Under the pieces are notes generated by a model, which was given only the letters and a program-made list of their open reading frames with translations, had not been told where the DNA came from and did no database searches. From NCBI GenBank assembly GCA_002401445.1, contig NVTD01000003.1:1-38787 (forward strand): a stretch of 38,787 bases of DNA, read 5' to 3'. The position numbers and the translations under genes are program-made. This DNA is from Candidatus Wolfebacteria bacterium (GTDB taxonomy: Bacteria > Patescibacteriota > Minisyncoccia > Phycocordibacterales > GCA-2401445). Each line of letters begins with the position of its first letter. Position 1 is the first letter of the stretch. Shown in pieces: positions 38,346 through 38,787 of the stretch.

Positions 38346-38648
38346 ATGAAACTAGTACTAAGTGATAATACAGCAACCAGCATACTGCCAGGTGACGTGG
38401 CTAATTTTGAACCAGAACACAAACTACTATCTTTTTTCAGACTCTCTAATTCCTCAGGAAGTTCCAGACTTTTAATGATCAAGTTGACTGGACCAGACGA
38501 CAAGATACTAGTTTCAGCCTCTAGTGGTAATCAAATACGTACAATATTGGAACTCATGACATTAGCATCTCCAACTCCACTTACTGTTGACATAGAGGAG
38601 CGATCGACCGATACCGACTACTGGTTCAAATTTGTTACATCAGAGTAA
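38346..38648 (+). CDS. Hypothetical protein, 100 aa
   Basis: No family recognised. It is small and soluble, with a beta-rich pattern (MKLVLSDNTATSILPGDVAN, LLMIKLTGPDDKILVSASSG) and an acidic end. It is divergent from dinB, has a TTGACA promoter and a terminator at 38671, and fits the set of single-gene units of unknown function in this genome. Confidence 0.6.
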   Translation: MKLVLSDNTATSILPGDVANFEPEHKLLSFFRLSNSSGSSRLLMIKLTGPDDKILVSASSGNQIRTILELMTLASPTPLTVDIEERSTDTDYWFKFVTSE

Positions 38649-38670
38649 CTACACTCTATACTGCAACAAT

Positions 38671-38700
38671 AAACCCCTACTTCGTAGGGGTTTCTTTTTT
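38671..38700. terminator. Intrinsic terminator
   Basis: AAACCCCTAC pairs with GTAGGGGTTT around a 2-nt loop, followed by CTTTTTT. It overlaps the stop codon of the convergent partial gene. Confidence 0.85.
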
Positions 38701-38787
38701 GCTCATCGCATACACAACATCCTTTCTCTCCACAACAATCTCCCATCCATTACGTTTCGCATGTTTATATAATTTTTTATTTGGATT
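38677..38787 (-). CDS. C-terminal end of a possible HAD-family protein (partial)
   Basis: A minus-strand frame enters at the right edge and stops at TAG 38679-38677. The 36 visible residues start NPNKKLYKHAKRNGWEIVV, which resembles the region near the last helix of HAD-IB phosphatases (NP..KLR..A...GWEI). The rest is beyond the window, so the call is tentative. Its stop codon lies in the terminator stem. Confidence 0.5.
   Translation of the reverse strand, partial: NPNKKLYKHAKRNGWEIVVERKDVVYAMSKKETPTK

Overview
The window is a compact, AT-rich bacterial chromosome segment that looks like a Patescibacteria/CPR genome, probably a Parcubacteria-type lineage. The evidence is: many very short intergenic gaps; small hypothetical proteins with their own promoter and terminator; a short ribosomal protein L13 (115 aa); two TruB homologues reduced to the catalytic domain; a tandem CxxC zinc-ribbon protein of a kind often seen in CPR genomes; PSTGSGQ-type translated repeats in DnaK; and SD-poor, apparently leaderless starts. 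TGA is used as a normal stop (for example at the end of the gene at 5043-5933), so this is not a code-25 lineage. The taxonomic call is an inference; no 16S gene is present. I saw no tRNA, rRNA, CRISPR array or intact transposase.

Layout. 1-6 kb: the end of a membrane protein, then mostly short proteins of unknown function, each with its own promoter and intrinsic terminator, plus typA (minus), a DUF1801 protein and an inositol-monophosphatase-fold enzyme. 6-11.4 kb: YgjP-like metallopeptidase, an internally shortened MazF/PemK-like protein, an EVE-domain protein, a secreted or anchored domain protein, a cold-shock protein, a DUF2914 membrane protein, a receiver-like protein with a pentapeptide-repeat N-terminus, and a tandem zinc-ribbon protein. 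11.9-14 kb (minus): truB, DsbA-like thioredoxin, VKOR and DUF378, a likely disulfide-forming operon. 14.1-18.8 kb: a two-gene RND efflux operon. 18.9-22.9 kb: small unknown proteins, a PH-domain membrane pair, a YCII protein, a SRPBCC protein and a second TruB. 23-24.9 kb: hisS plus a DnaQ-like exonuclease. 25-29.3 kb: two tiny membrane proteins, then grpE-dnaK-dnaJ (minus). 29.4-33.6 kb (minus): infA-rpmJ-rpsM-rpsK-rpsD-rpoA-rplQ-rplM-rpsI. 33.7-38.8 kb: a membrane protein with a baseplate-J-like stretch, a PilM/FtsA-like actin-fold protein, a zinc-ribbon/HTH protein, DNA polymerase IV, a small unknown protein and the end of a possible HAD-family gene.

The most unusual signal is a family of three long imperfect hairpins of 158-178 bp at 11446-11623, 20039-20196 and 22884-23045. 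They share one fold: an outer helix, an AT-rich main stem with compensatory changes, a T-run/A-run helix, and a small apical hairpin with conserved AATG/CATT and GAG-type flanks. All three are intergenic and lie directly upstream of genes; the third abuts the hisS start codon. I do not recognise the family. Other notable patterns are -10 boxes placed exactly 6 bp before the start codon at several genes, REP-like repeats translated as part of the DnaK tail, a 5-bp satellite in a 5' leader, and a 16-bp perfect inverted repeat inside the ribosomal operon.
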